Under the pieces are notes generated by a model. It had not been told where the DNA came from. It did not search any database and saw only the letters and a list, made by a program, of their open reading frames with translations. DNA of 64,000 nucleotides. It comes from an uncultured Lachnospiraceae bacterium. Its GTDB lineage: Bacteria; Bacillota; Clostridia; Lachnospirales; Lachnospiraceae. The position numbers were made by a program, and so were the translations under genes. Shown one piece after another: positions 26,929 through 35,326 of this stretch (positions are counted from its first letter, which is position 1; each line of letters opens with the position of its first letter). The stretch covers positions 6,400 through 70,399 of the forward strand of contig CAJUSJ010000011.1 of assembly GCA_910588865.1 (NCBI GenBank). The letters run 5' to 3'.

Positions 26929-27761
26929 TGAAAAAAATAAAAATTTCCCCAGGAGGCTGTTTTGCCTATATTTATTTAACGATTCTGTCACTTACATGCA
27001 TATTTCCTCTTTTATGGCTGTTGGTTTCTGCCTTTAAATCCTCAGGGGAAATGCTGGCTGATCCCACCGGGTTTTTCCCAAAGGCGTGGACACTGGAGAA
27101 TTTTAAGACGGTCCTGTTTACACTGAGCTTTACTGTCAATATCAAAAACAGCCTGATTGTGGCCTTAGTCACTACCGTCATCGCTACCACGGTCTCGGCT
27201 CTGGCAGCCTATGGAATCATCCGGTTTTTCCCAAAGCTGGGGAACGTGATGACAAAGCTTTTAATAACCACCTATATGTTTCCTTCGATTATGCTTGTCA
27301 TCCCCTATGCGGTGGTGATGCGTACTATCCATCTGACCAACAACCGTGTGGGCCTGGTATTGGTTTATATGTCCTTCAGTGTGCCATATGCTGTCTGGAT
27401 GCTGGTTGGTTTCTTTAAGACAGTCCCCATAGCCATTGAAGAATCCGGCCGGATCGATGGGGCCAACCGCTTCCAGGTATTTACAATGCTGGTACTTCCC
27501 TTAGTTCGTCCGGGCCTGGTATCCACAGCCATCTATGTATTCATCAATGCCTGGAATGAATTTTTGTATGCCCTGCTGTTGATCAGCTCCTCCTCCAAGC
27601 AGACCCTTTCGGTAGCGGTAAAAACCCTGGAGGGCGCGGATATTCTCAACTGGGGTTCCATGATGGCCGCAAGCGCGATTGTTGTTCTTCCATCCATTAT
27701 CTTTTTCTGTCTCATCCAGAATAAGATCGCGGGCGGTCTGGCTGATGGAGCTGTCAAATAA
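26928..27761 (+). CDS. Sugar ABC transporter permease (MalG-like)
   Basis: Second permease, 277 aa, six helices, with EAA loop EESGRIDGANRFQVFTMLVLPL and a conserved NAWNEFLYALLL segment. The GTG at 26928 is chosen since AAGGAGG lies seven bases upstream. It is 29 bases from the oxidoreductase gene, so the operon runs binding protein, permease, permease, oxidoreductase. Confidence 0.88.
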   Translation: MKKIKISPGGCFAYIYLTILSLTCIFPLLWLLVSAFKSSGEMLADPTGFFPKAWTLENFKTVLFTLSFTVNIKNSLIVALVTTVIATTVSALAAYGIIRFFPKLGNVMTKLLITTYMFPSIMLVIPYAVVMRTIHLTNNRVGLVLVYMSFSVPYAVWMLVGFFKTVPIAIEESGRIDGANRFQVFTMLVLPLVRPGLVSTAIYVFINAWNEFLYALLLISSSSKQTLSVAVKTLEGADILNWGSMMAASAIVVLPSIIFFCLIQNKIAGGLADGAVK

Positions 27762-27790
27762 TAAAAAATTTAAAAGGAGAAAAGAAAGCT

Positions 27791-28900
27791 ATGAAAGAGA
27801 TTGGTTACGCGATTATTGGCACCGGATATTTCGGTGCCGAACTGGGACGCATTTTAAACGAGCAGGAAGGCGCCAGAGTGGTTGCTGTCCTTGATCCGGA
27901 AAACGCCCGGACCATCGCGGAAGAATACGGATGCGATGTAGAAACAGATCTGGACACATTGTGTTCCCGGGATGATGTAGATGCCGTTATTGTGGCTACC
28001 CCCAATTATCTCCACAAGGAACCCGTAATCACCGCAGCGCGGCACAAAAAACATATCTTCTGCGAAAAGCCCATTGCCCTGTCCTATAAGGACTGTGATG
28101 AGATGGTAAAAGCAGCGGAGGAAAACGGGGTCATCTTCATGGCGGGACATGTGATGAACTTTTTCCGCGGCATCCGCCACACAAAACAACTGATTGCCCA
28201 GGGAAAGATCGGAAGGGTGCTCTATGCCCATTCTGCCCGCAACGGCTGGGAGGAGCCGCAGCCGGAGATATCCTGGAAAAAGATTCGTTCCAAATCCGGC
28301 GGACATCTTTACCATCACATTCATGAGCTGGACTGCATTCAGTTTATCATGGGCCCGGCAGCCACCGTCACCATGACCGGCGGCAACGCGGCCCACCGGG
28401 GCGAACAGTTCGGAGATGAGGATGACATGCTGTTCCTCAATCTGGAATTCGGAAACGGTACCTACGGGATCTGTGAATATGGTTCCGCGTTCCACTGGCC
28501 GGAGCACTATGTCCTGGTGCAGGGGACAAAAGGAGCCATCCGGGTAGATATGTGCAATGTTGCCATGACCGTCAAGCTCAGTGACGGCACGGAGGAGCAT
28601 TATCTGGTACATGAAACCCAGGAGGAGGATGATGACCGCACCCGCATATACCACAGTACAGAAATGGACGGTGCCATTCAGTACGGCCATCCCGGCAAAA
28701 AGCCCCCTCTGTGGCTCCACGGCATTATGAAAAACGAGATGAAATATTTTAACGGGATTATGCATGGAGATGCCATTCCGGAAGAATTTATGCCCCTGAT
28801 GACCGGCGAAGCGGCCCGGGCCGCCATCGCGACCGCGGACGCCGCGACCCTCTCCATCCAGGAGAACCGGAAAGTATCTGTGTCAGAAGTCCGAAATTAA
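27791..28900 (+). CDS. Gfo/Idh/MocA oxidoreductase, YjhC/NanOx-like (2,7-anhydro-Neu5Ac to Neu5Ac)
   Basis: 369 aa. The NAD-binding Rossmann motif GTGYFG (10-15), EKPIALSYKDC (92-102) and the histidine-rich GGHLYHHIHELD (170-181) match E. coli YjhC and Ruminococcus gnavus NanOx closely, as does the later HETQEEDDD and YGHPGKK...LWL. Those enzymes interconvert 2,7-anhydro-Neu5Ac and Neu5Ac using bound NAD. The assignment comes from remembered sequence similarity plus the sialic acid neighbours. It closes the rightward importer operon. Confidence 0.85.
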   Translation: MKEIGYAIIGTGYFGAELGRILNEQEGARVVAVLDPENARTIAEEYGCDVETDLDTLCSRDDVDAVIVATPNYLHKEPVITAARHKKHIFCEKPIALSYKDCDEMVKAAEENGVIFMAGHVMNFFRGIRHTKQLIAQGKIGRVLYAHSARNGWEEPQPEISWKKIRSKSGGHLYHHIHELDCIQFIMGPAATVTMTGGNAAHRGEQFGDEDDMLFLNLEFGNGTYGICEYGSAFHWPEHYVLVQGTKGAIRVDMCNVAMTVKLSDGTEEHYLVHETQEEDDDRTRIYHSTEMDGAIQYGHPGKKPPLWLHGIMKNEMKYFNGIMHGDAIPEEFMPLMTGEAARAAIATADAATLSIQENRKVSVSEVRN

Positions 28901-28945
28901 GGAATAAGTCTCCTCTCGGAGCCCGCGCCCATAGAAAAGCCGACA

Positions 28946-28979
28946 CCGGCAGCCGTCTGACTGGGTCAAAGGCTGCCGG
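28946..28979. terminator. Hairpin between convergent genes
   Basis: Perfect 9-bp stem CCGGCAGCC/GGCTGCCGG with a 16-nt loop, between the oxidoreductase stop and the AraC gene stop. There is no T-run. Similar GGCTGCC stems recur at 32826 and 39023. Confidence 0.45.
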
Positions 28980-28996
28980 CACCGGCGGATTATGGT

Positions 28997-29887
28997 TTAT
29001 ATTCTGGCATTTTTCCGATATTCATAGGGTGAAGTACCGAAATAGCCGCGGAAAACGCGCGTAAAATAACCCGGATTCTCATAGCCAACCTCATAAGCGA
29101 TTGTGGAGATGGGTTTATCTGATATAAGAAGCTGCCGCGCGGCTGTGGACATACGCAGTTCCACCACATATTCGCCCACTGTTTTGCCGCTCTGCTCCTT
29201 AAAAAGCCTCCGCAGTGATGATTTGCAGATGCCAACCATCTCGCTTAAAAATTCCAGGCTGAACTGCTCATCCATATGACTGTTAAGATAGTCCATTACC
29301 ACCCGGATCCGCGGATCCTGCTTATACCGCCTGGAGCTGGCTTCCCGGTGTTGCAGCGCGTCTGCCATGTGGCTGGCTTCCGGCTGGGAATCATTTTCGG
29401 GAACCGTATCCCCGGAATGTTCTACCAGCCAGGCCACAATCAATTCCAGATTCCCCCGGATGCGGAACATCTTCCCCGCGTTCTGGGCCGTGGAAGTGAC
29501 GGCATTTTTGTACAGCTCTTCAAAATACGGCAGCACACCTGCCTCCTGACGGACTTTGGTGACTGTCTTAATATGAAAATAATCGGACAGAAAATCTCCC
29601 GCTTCCATCTGTGTGGAAAGCCGAAACCGGATACTGTAGAACTCAAAGTAATCCCCTAAAGTGCTGCATGCCAGACGGCATCCTTCCGGAATATACACAA
29701 TCTGCTTTTCATGTACCACGATTTTCCGTCCGTCAATGATAAAGACAGCATCGCCCTTGACAATATAGCGCACCATGTTGTATGGGATATAGGATTCCGG
29801 GTAAGTCCAGCCGGTCCTGAAAACGTATCTGCCCGCATAGAGAAAATTAAACCGCATAGCGGTATATAGCGCCTGTTTAATCTCCAT
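28997..29887 (-). CDS. AraC-family regulator of the sialic acid locus
   Basis: 296 aa. An N-terminal cupin-like sensing domain (about 20-150) precedes a C-terminal double helix-turn-helix: FSLEFLSEMVGICKSSLRRL, then STIAYEVGYENPGYFTRVFR. The gene follows the YhcH gene by four bases on the same strand, so both are expressed together. Its position between the two rightward sialic acid arms, and AGCGTTT words upstream of both, make it the best candidate regulator. It could be an activator responding to a sialic acid derivative. Confidence 0.88.
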   Translation of the reverse strand: MEIKQALYTAMRFNFLYAGRYVFRTGWTYPESYIPYNMVRYIVKGDAVFIIDGRKIVVHEKQIVYIPEGCRLACSTLGDYFEFYSIRFRLSTQMEAGDFLSDYFHIKTVTKVRQEAGVLPYFEELYKNAVTSTAQNAGKMFRIRGNLELIVAWLVEHSGDTVPENDSQPEASHMADALQHREASSRRYKQDPRIRVVMDYLNSHMDEQFSLEFLSEMVGICKSSLRRLFKEQSGKTVGEYVVELRMSTAARQLLISDKPISTIAYEVGYENPGYFTRVFRGYFGTSPYEYRKNARI

Positions 29888-29891
29888 AGGG

Positions 29892-30365
29892 CTACCGGTT
29901 CAGCATTTGGATGCTGATTTTGGCCACACATTTCCTGCTGGTCGCGGGGGTATCCTTCAAAATCAGAGCCGGGCGGTGGGCATCCCAGGGAAAGAATACG
30001 GCAAAACATCCGGCGGTCGCCAAAAGAATGCTCTCGTCGGCAACATTTTCAAGTAATTTAATATCATTCTCAGGGCGATCCTCAAAGATCTCCTCTGTTC
30101 CCAGATAGGGAGCTACGCCGATGCGCTCTCCGCCTTCGGGCCAATACATCAAGTCAATATATTTTTCATGGACTTCCGGATGGGAACCCTCAAAAGGATG
30201 GGTGGTCATATCCATCACATTGACATAAATATCATCTCCCCGCAGCTCATACCGTCCGGGAGCCAGGCTTAACATGTCCGTAGTTTCAAAATAACGCAGA
30301 ACGTCGCGGATTGCCTTAGGGCATGCCGTATAAGGATTTTTAGTGCCGAGTTTTGAGAAAATCAT
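29892..30365 (-). CDS. YhcH/NanQ-family protein (sialic acid anomerase type)
   Basis: 157 aa of the YhcH/YjgK/YiaL (DUF386) cupin family. Conserved parts are GRYELRGDDIYVNV, the FEGSHPEVHEKYIDLMY region with its His, and FFPWDAHRPALI. E. coli YhcH (NanQ) speeds sialic acid mutarotation, which supplies the right anomer for the lyase. The start at 30365 (MIFSKLG) has GGAGG five bases upstream; the extension to 30461 is unlikely. Confidence 0.85.
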   Translation of the reverse strand: MIFSKLGTKNPYTACPKAIRDVLRYFETTDMLSLAPGRYELRGDDIYVNVMDMTTHPFEGSHPEVHEKYIDLMYWPEGGERIGVAPYLGTEEIFEDRPENDIKLLENVADESILLATAGCFAVFFPWDAHRPALILKDTPATSRKCVAKISIQMLNR

Positions 30366-30647
30366 AAGGACCTCCATTTTTCTTTTTGCTATTTCGGGAA
30401 ACTTATAACAGTCCGAACAACTCCCAAAACCGTCGCGGAACCTTTCGTGATCCGCCGGCACTTTGGCCTGCTGCCATTATATTTTCGTTCGGTCAGCGGG
30501 GTGAACCCGCAAACCTATCCGAACTGCTACAGACAGAGTAACATATTTTCACCATATTTTTCAATATTCGCTTGATATTTTAGCGTTTTGTACCATTATT
30601 TGTCATTTAGGTATTTACACTACTATAAAAATCAGGAGGAAAACATC
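30366..30647. promoter_or_regulatory. Divergent control region between YhcH/AraC and NanA
   Basis: 282 bp without a gene. On the plus strand TTGTCA (30600-30605), 18-bp spacer and TATAAA (30624-30629) give the nanA promoter. TTTTAGCGTTTTG lies just upstream (AGCGTTT 30582-30588), as at the importer promoter. A nested inverted repeat, GTTCGG (30487-30492) with CCGAAC (30519-30524) enclosing CGGG/CCCG, lies in the middle and may bind a regulator. Confidence 0.55.
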
Positions 30648-31553
30648 ATGAGTTTAAAGAAATATCAGGGAGTAATCCCGGCCTTTTACGCCTGTTATGA
30701 CAGGGCGGGAGCGGTGTCGCCGGAGGGGGTCCGGGCTCTGACCAGATATCTGATGGGAAAAGGGGTAACCGGGCTCTACGTAGGCGGTTCATCTGGGGAG
30801 TGCGTCTACCAGTCTGTCGAGGACCGGAAAATTACCCTGGAAAATGTCATGGCCGAGGCCCGGGGTAAAACAACCGTCATCGCCCACGTTGCCTGCAACA
30901 ATACATCTGACAGCCAGGAACTTGCCCGCCACGCGCAGGAGGCCGGCGTTGACGCGATCGCGGCAATCCCGCCAATCTATTTTCATTTACCGGAACACGC
31001 GATCGCGGGGTACTGGAATGATATTTCCGAAGCCGCCCCCAATACGGACTTCATTATCTACAATATTCCCCAGTTAGCCGGCGTAAGCCTCACCATATCC
31101 CTGCTGCGGGAAATGAAAAAAAATCCCCGGGTCATTGCCGTTAAAAATTCTTCCATGCCGGTACAGGACATTCAGATCTTCAAAGCAGAAGGCGTAGAGG
31201 TATTCAACGGGCCTGACGAGCAGTTTATTGCCGGACTGGCCATGGGGGCAATCGGCGGAATCGGCGGAACCTACAGCGCTATGCCGGAATTGTTTATCAA
31301 GGCCCGGGAGGCCTTTCTTTCAGGCCGGACGGAGCTGGCCCTGGATATCCAGAATGAGATCAACCGCGTCATATATAAACTGTGCTCGGCACACGGCAAC
31401 ATGTATGCGGTCATCAAAGCGGTTCTCCGCGAACAGGGCGGACCGGATATCGGAGGAGTCCGCAAACCCCTGGCAAACTTAAAAGAAGGGGACATGGAGA
31501 TTGTCAAAGAATGTGTCCTTATGATAGAAGCTGCCATTAAAAAATACTGTTGA
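30648..31553 (+). CDS. nanA: N-acetylneuraminate lyase
   Basis: Class I aldolase of the DapA/NanA family, 301 aa, cleaving Neu5Ac to pyruvate and ManNAc. GGSSGE (46-51), Tyr138 in IIYNIP and the Schiff-base lysine Lys166 in AVKNSS are in place. The sialic acid neighbours (NanQ, NanOx-like, epimerase) decide for NanA over dihydrodipicolinate synthase. AGGAGG is upstream of the chosen ATG; the extension to 30588 has none. Confidence 0.92.
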   Translation: MSLKKYQGVIPAFYACYDRAGAVSPEGVRALTRYLMGKGVTGLYVGGSSGECVYQSVEDRKITLENVMAEARGKTTVIAHVACNNTSDSQELARHAQEAGVDAIAAIPPIYFHLPEHAIAGYWNDISEAAPNTDFIIYNIPQLAGVSLTISLLREMKKNPRVIAVKNSSMPVQDIQIFKAEGVEVFNGPDEQFIAGLAMGAIGGIGGTYSAMPELFIKAREAFLSGRTELALDIQNEINRVIYKLCSAHGNMYAVIKAVLREQGGPDIGGVRKPLANLKEGDMEIVKECVLMIEAAIKKYC

Positions 31554-31601
31554 CAAACCGGGGACCGGCAAGTCCTCCCCGTTTTAAAAAGGAGAGCGAA
31601 A

Positions 31602-32810
31602 ATGGATCGTCAAAAATTACAGGACGCGCGGCAATGGGCGCGCCGGGAACTGGAGGTTTCCGCCCGATTCTGGCTGGAACACGGGATTGATCAGGAACAC
31701 GGAGGGATTTACACCTGCTTAGACCGGAAAGGCCAGGTATACTCCACCGACAAAAGTGTATGGATGCAGGGACGCTGCGGCTGGATCTATAGTTTTCTCT
31801 GCCATACCTATGGTATCCGGCAGGAGTGGCTTAAGGCCTCTGAGACCTGTCTGGATTTTATGGAAAAATACTGCGTCAACCATCAGGCCAAAGGCCGTAT
31901 GTATTTCACTGTCACCGCCGAGGGCAAACCTCTTCGCCAACGCCGTTACTGCTACTCCGAGGCATTCTATGCCCTGGCCAACGGGGAATATTACGGCATT
32001 ACCGGAAAAGAGGAACATCTGATCCGGGCGCGGCGGGCATATGACCTGTACTGGGACTTAAATCACGGAATGCCGGACCCCACAGGCTTAGGCCCTAAGA
32101 CGATACCTGAAACCCGCTCGGGCCGTTCCTTCGGGATTCCGATGATTATTTTAAATGTCACTAGTGTGATGCGCCGCGTGGATCCCCAGCGGATAGAACT
32201 GTATGATGAGAGAGCAAAAGAATGTGTGGATGATATTTTCAGATATCATGTCAAGCCAGAACTTCACTGTGTCCTGGAAAATGTGGCGGTTGATGGCACT
32301 CCAAGGCTTTATTACACCGAGGGGCGTACCGTCAATCCGGGACATGATATAGAAGGGGTATGGTTTCTTCTGGAGTATGCGAAACAGACCAACAACCAGC
32401 AGTTAGTCCATCAGGCTGCCCAGATCTTTGATTGGGCCATTGAAGCCGGATGGGATCAGGAATACGGCGGGCTCTTATATTTTATTGATGCCCTGGGCAA
32501 ACCGCCGGAGGCATACGAGCACGATATGAAGCTGTGGTGGCCCCATAATGAGATACTGATCTCCTCCCTGATGCTTTACCGGGACACGAAAGATGAGAAA
32601 TATCTGGATTGGTTCTATCGGACTATGGACTACTGCAAGGCCCATTTCGCGGACCCGGAATATGGGGAATGGTACGGCTATCTCCGCCGGGACGGGCTTC
32701 CGACCATGCCCAGCACTAAGGGAAGCACGTTTAAAGGGCCCTTTCACATGCCCCGCGGCATGATCTTTACGGATATGATAATTACGGAAATTTTGGCAAA
32801 GCAGGAATAA
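31602..32810 (+). CDS. N-acylglucosamine 2-epimerase (AGE/RenBP family)
   Basis: 402 aa (alpha/alpha)6-barrel epimerase that interconverts ManNAc and GlcNAc. Family signatures include GRCGWIYSF, EAFYALANGEYY, RSFGIPMI, NPGHDIEGVWFLLEY and the WWPHNE motif with a catalytic His. In this locus it takes ManNAc from the lyase directly to GlcNAc, bypassing the NanK/NanE phosphorylation route, for which no gene is in the window. The ribosome binding site is AAGGAGAG. Confidence 0.9.
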   Translation: MDRQKLQDARQWARRELEVSARFWLEHGIDQEHGGIYTCLDRKGQVYSTDKSVWMQGRCGWIYSFLCHTYGIRQEWLKASETCLDFMEKYCVNHQAKGRMYFTVTAEGKPLRQRRYCYSEAFYALANGEYYGITGKEEHLIRARRAYDLYWDLNHGMPDPTGLGPKTIPETRSGRSFGIPMIILNVTSVMRRVDPQRIELYDERAKECVDDIFRYHVKPELHCVLENVAVDGTPRLYYTEGRTVNPGHDIEGVWFLLEYAKQTNNQQLVHQAAQIFDWAIEAGWDQEYGGLLYFIDALGKPPEAYEHDMKLWWPHNEILISSLMLYRDTKDEKYLDWFYRTMDYCKAHFADPEYGEWYGYLRRDGLPTMPSTKGSTFKGPFHMPRGMIFTDMIITEILAKQE

Positions 32811-32825
32811 ATGAGAGAAGGAGGG

Positions 32826-32861
32826 AGGCTGCCCCATGGACCCCAATCCATAAGGCAGCCT
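32826..32861. terminator. Hairpin between epimerase and MalQ genes
   Basis: AGGCTGCC and GGCAGCCT form an 8-bp stem with a 20-nt loop, in the convergent gap. No T-run. Confidence 0.4.
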
Positions 32862-32883
32862 GTCTCCTCGATATCCGCTTCTA

Positions 32884-34398
32884 TTATTTAATATGCCACT
32901 GCTTTCCCAGCCTCCCATACCGTCTCGCGGTATCATAGATCTCCTTTTGCAATTCCTCTGTCAGTTCCTCCCTGGTGATCCTCCACTTCCAGTTGGTCCC
33001 CACAGTGGAGGGTTTATTCATGCGGCTGGAATTGTCATACCCCAGATAGTCCTGCATGGGGATAACGCACAGCTTTGCCCTGCTCCTCATGATCAGGCTG
33101 ATAAAGGGTTTATACAGATATTTCCTGGGGGTGTACTGGTCGCACAGATACTCTCTGGCCATGGCCATCTCCTCTTTGCTGATGCTGCCAAACCAACCTG
33201 CCAAAGTCTCGTTGTCGTGGGTTCCCGTGTAGGCCACACAGTTCTCCGTGTAATTGTGGGGCAGGTAATCGCTGGCGCTTCCCGTATCCCTGGAATCAAA
33301 GGCGAACTCCAGCACCTTCATACCCGGAAAACCACTGTCTTCCACCAATTTTCTCACAGAATCCGTCACATATCCCAGATCCTCGGCAATAACCTCCCGG
33401 TCCCCAAGCACTTCCTTCATCCGGTTGAACAGCCCGATCCCAGGCCCCTTCTGCCACGTTCCGTTGATAGCGGTTTCGGCTCCATAGGGGATGGAATAGT
33501 ACTGGTCAAATCCACGGAAATGGTCGATCCGTACCACGTCGTACAGCTCAAAGCAATATCCAAGCCTTTCCATCCACCACTGATAGCCAGTGCTCTCATG
33601 GTAATCCCATTGATACAGAGGATTGCCCCACAGCTGTCCGTTGGCGGCAAATCCATCCGGCGGACAGCCCGCGACCGCCACAGGAACATTATTCTCATCT
33701 AATTGAAACAATTCCGGCCTGGCCCAGGCGTCGGCGCTGTCCATGGCCACATAGATAGGGATGTCGCCGATAAGCTTCACCCCATTCTCGTTGGCATATG
33801 CTTTCAGCTTCATCCACTGTTTGTGGAACAGATACTGGAGATACTGGTGGAACTCGATCTCAAAATACTGTTCCTTCCTGTAGTAATCCAGGGCATTGCC
33901 CCATCTCAGCCGGATATCTTCCGCCCACTGGGTCCAGGGCTTTCCGCCAAACCGCTCCTTCACGGCCATAAACAGCCCGTAGTCCTTCAGCCACCAGCTG
34001 TTTTTCTCCACAAATGCCAGATACTCCTGGTTTTCGCTGACATGGCTTCTCTCGTAAGCCTTCCTCAGAAGAGGATACCGCCCCAGATACATTTTCTCAT
34101 AATCAATATTCCTGGGATCATCCCCGAAATCCACGGCCCCGCATTCCTCCTCTGTCAGCACTCCCTCCTGGATCAGCTCCTCAAGGCTGATAAAATAGGG
34201 GTTGCCCGCATAGGTGGAAAAGGACTGATAGGGCGAATCCCCGAAACTGGTAGGCACCAGAGGCAGGATCTGCCAGTAACTCTGCCCCGCCCCCTTCAGC
34301 CAGTCCACAAAGTCATAGGCGCTTTTAGAAAAACACCCGATGCCGTACTTAGACGGCAGGCTGGTAATGGGCAATAAAATCCCTGCTGTTCGATCCAT
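32884..34398 (-). CDS. malQ: 4-alpha-glucanotransferase (amylomaltase)
   Basis: GH77 enzyme of 504 aa that moves glucan segments between maltodextrins and frees glucose. Signatures: ITSLPSKYGIG at the N-terminus, VRIDHFRGF (nucleophile Asp), VIAEDLGYVT (acid/base Glu) and YTGTHDNETLAGW. The start at 34398 gives the usual MDRTAGILLP opening. It lies downstream of a nuclease-fold gene and a PTS transporter, so the set looks like a maltose/maltodextrin unit. Confidence 0.93.
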   Translation of the reverse strand: MDRTAGILLPITSLPSKYGIGCFSKSAYDFVDWLKGAGQSYWQILPLVPTSFGDSPYQSFSTYAGNPYFISLEELIQEGVLTEEECGAVDFGDDPRNIDYEKMYLGRYPLLRKAYERSHVSENQEYLAFVEKNSWWLKDYGLFMAVKERFGGKPWTQWAEDIRLRWGNALDYYRKEQYFEIEFHQYLQYLFHKQWMKLKAYANENGVKLIGDIPIYVAMDSADAWARPELFQLDENNVPVAVAGCPPDGFAANGQLWGNPLYQWDYHESTGYQWWMERLGYCFELYDVVRIDHFRGFDQYYSIPYGAETAINGTWQKGPGIGLFNRMKEVLGDREVIAEDLGYVTDSVRKLVEDSGFPGMKVLEFAFDSRDTGSASDYLPHNYTENCVAYTGTHDNETLAGWFGSISKEEMAMAREYLCDQYTPRKYLYKPFISLIMRSRAKLCVIPMQDYLGYDNSSRMNKPSTVGTNWKWRITREELTEELQKEIYDTARRYGRLGKQWHIK

Positions 34399-34444
34399 AT
34401 TTTTCCCTTCCCCTCTCAATATTTTTGTAAAAAGTCGCGGCTTT

Positions 34445-35281
34445 TTATATGGTTGCCATGACCCCATAGTGATCCGAGACCACCGGATCCTTCTCTCCGT
34501 CGCAGATCACCTCTGACTTTTGAACAGGAACCTTGTGTCCGCACCAGATGTAGTCAATGCGCATGCCCGGCTGTTGTCGGCCTTCCTGCCTCCAGCCGTC
34601 GATGACCTGGCCCACGGTGATGCCCCTGTCTTTTTCCTCTGCCAGGTCATAGGTGTCCAGCCAACCGGAAGCTTTCACATAATCATACCCCTGGCCTCTT
34701 TTGTCGTCAGGGCTGTTAAAGTCTCCCATGATCCAGACAGTGGTTCCCCTGTCCAGATGCCTTTTCAGCCCTTCCCGGACCCGGTCCCAGTGGCAGGCAA
34801 AGGGCTCCTCCTCATCTGCCCACCAGCCCATATGGACGGAATAAAACCACTGCCCTCCTGCCTGGATCCCCGCGATCCTCCTGGTCTTCCAGTTGGTAAA
34901 TGACTGGCTTTGGCTGATAAAAAACTGCTCTGTGTCCTCTATGGGCTCCAGGGAAAACAGAGCCAGGCCCTCCTCGTAAATGTCATATCCCAGCTTTGCC
35001 GGAATCCAGGTCCAATGATAGAAAAGCCCCCCTTCTCTCAAGATCCTCGCCAGATTCCAGGCGTGATTGTCCTGCCGGATAGGTCCGTCAAAACCGCCGC
35101 ATGGCCTGTAGCCGCTCTCCGGCGGGACCGCCTTTAAGGGAGGGCTGGATATGGTCTGATTGACCTCCTGGAGGGCCATGACGGCTGGCCTCTCCCTGAT
35201 CACCAGGTCCCCGAAAAACCGCAGCTTTTTTTCATAGTCCGGCTCCGCCAGGCTGTGGGTATTTAATGTCAGCAGCTTCAT
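34445..35281 (-). CDS. Endonuclease/exonuclease/phosphatase-fold hydrolase
   Basis: 278 aa with an EEP fold: LTLNTHSL at the start, MALQEVNQ (metal Glu), MGDFNSPDD and a C-terminal SDHYGVMATI (catalytic Asp-His). No signal peptide, so cytosolic. Substrates of this fold range from DNA to phospholipids and sugar phosphates. Sitting between the PTS and malQ genes it may act on a phosphorylated sugar, but that is inference. Similar genes lie beside PTS/malQ genes in related clostridia as I recall. Confidence 0.8.
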   Translation of the reverse strand: MKLLTLNTHSLAEPDYEKKLRFFGDLVIRERPAVMALQEVNQTISSPPLKAVPPESGYRPCGGFDGPIRQDNHAWNLARILREGGLFYHWTWIPAKLGYDIYEEGLALFSLEPIEDTEQFFISQSQSFTNWKTRRIAGIQAGGQWFYSVHMGWWADEEEPFACHWDRVREGLKRHLDRGTTVWIMGDFNSPDDKRGQGYDYVKASGWLDTYDLAEEKDRGITVGQVIDGWRQEGRQQPGMRIDYIWCGHKVPVQKSEVICDGEKDPVVSDHYGVMATI

Positions 35282-35326
35282 AAGAACTCTTCCCCCTTTT
35301 ATTATGGGCTTTCGCCGGACTCATGG

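Noticed and set aside
27854..28765. 303-codon open frame antisense to the NanOx-like gene
   Set aside because: It mirrors a gene with clear family motifs and a good ribosome binding site. The antisense protein has no recognisable domain; such shadows are common in this DNA.
30648..31553. Dihydrodipicolinate synthase (dapA)
   Set aside because: Same aldolase family, but the sialic acid neighbours favour the lyase.
33703..34377. 224-codon open frame opposite malQ
   Set aside because: Antisense shadow of a conserved GH77 gene.
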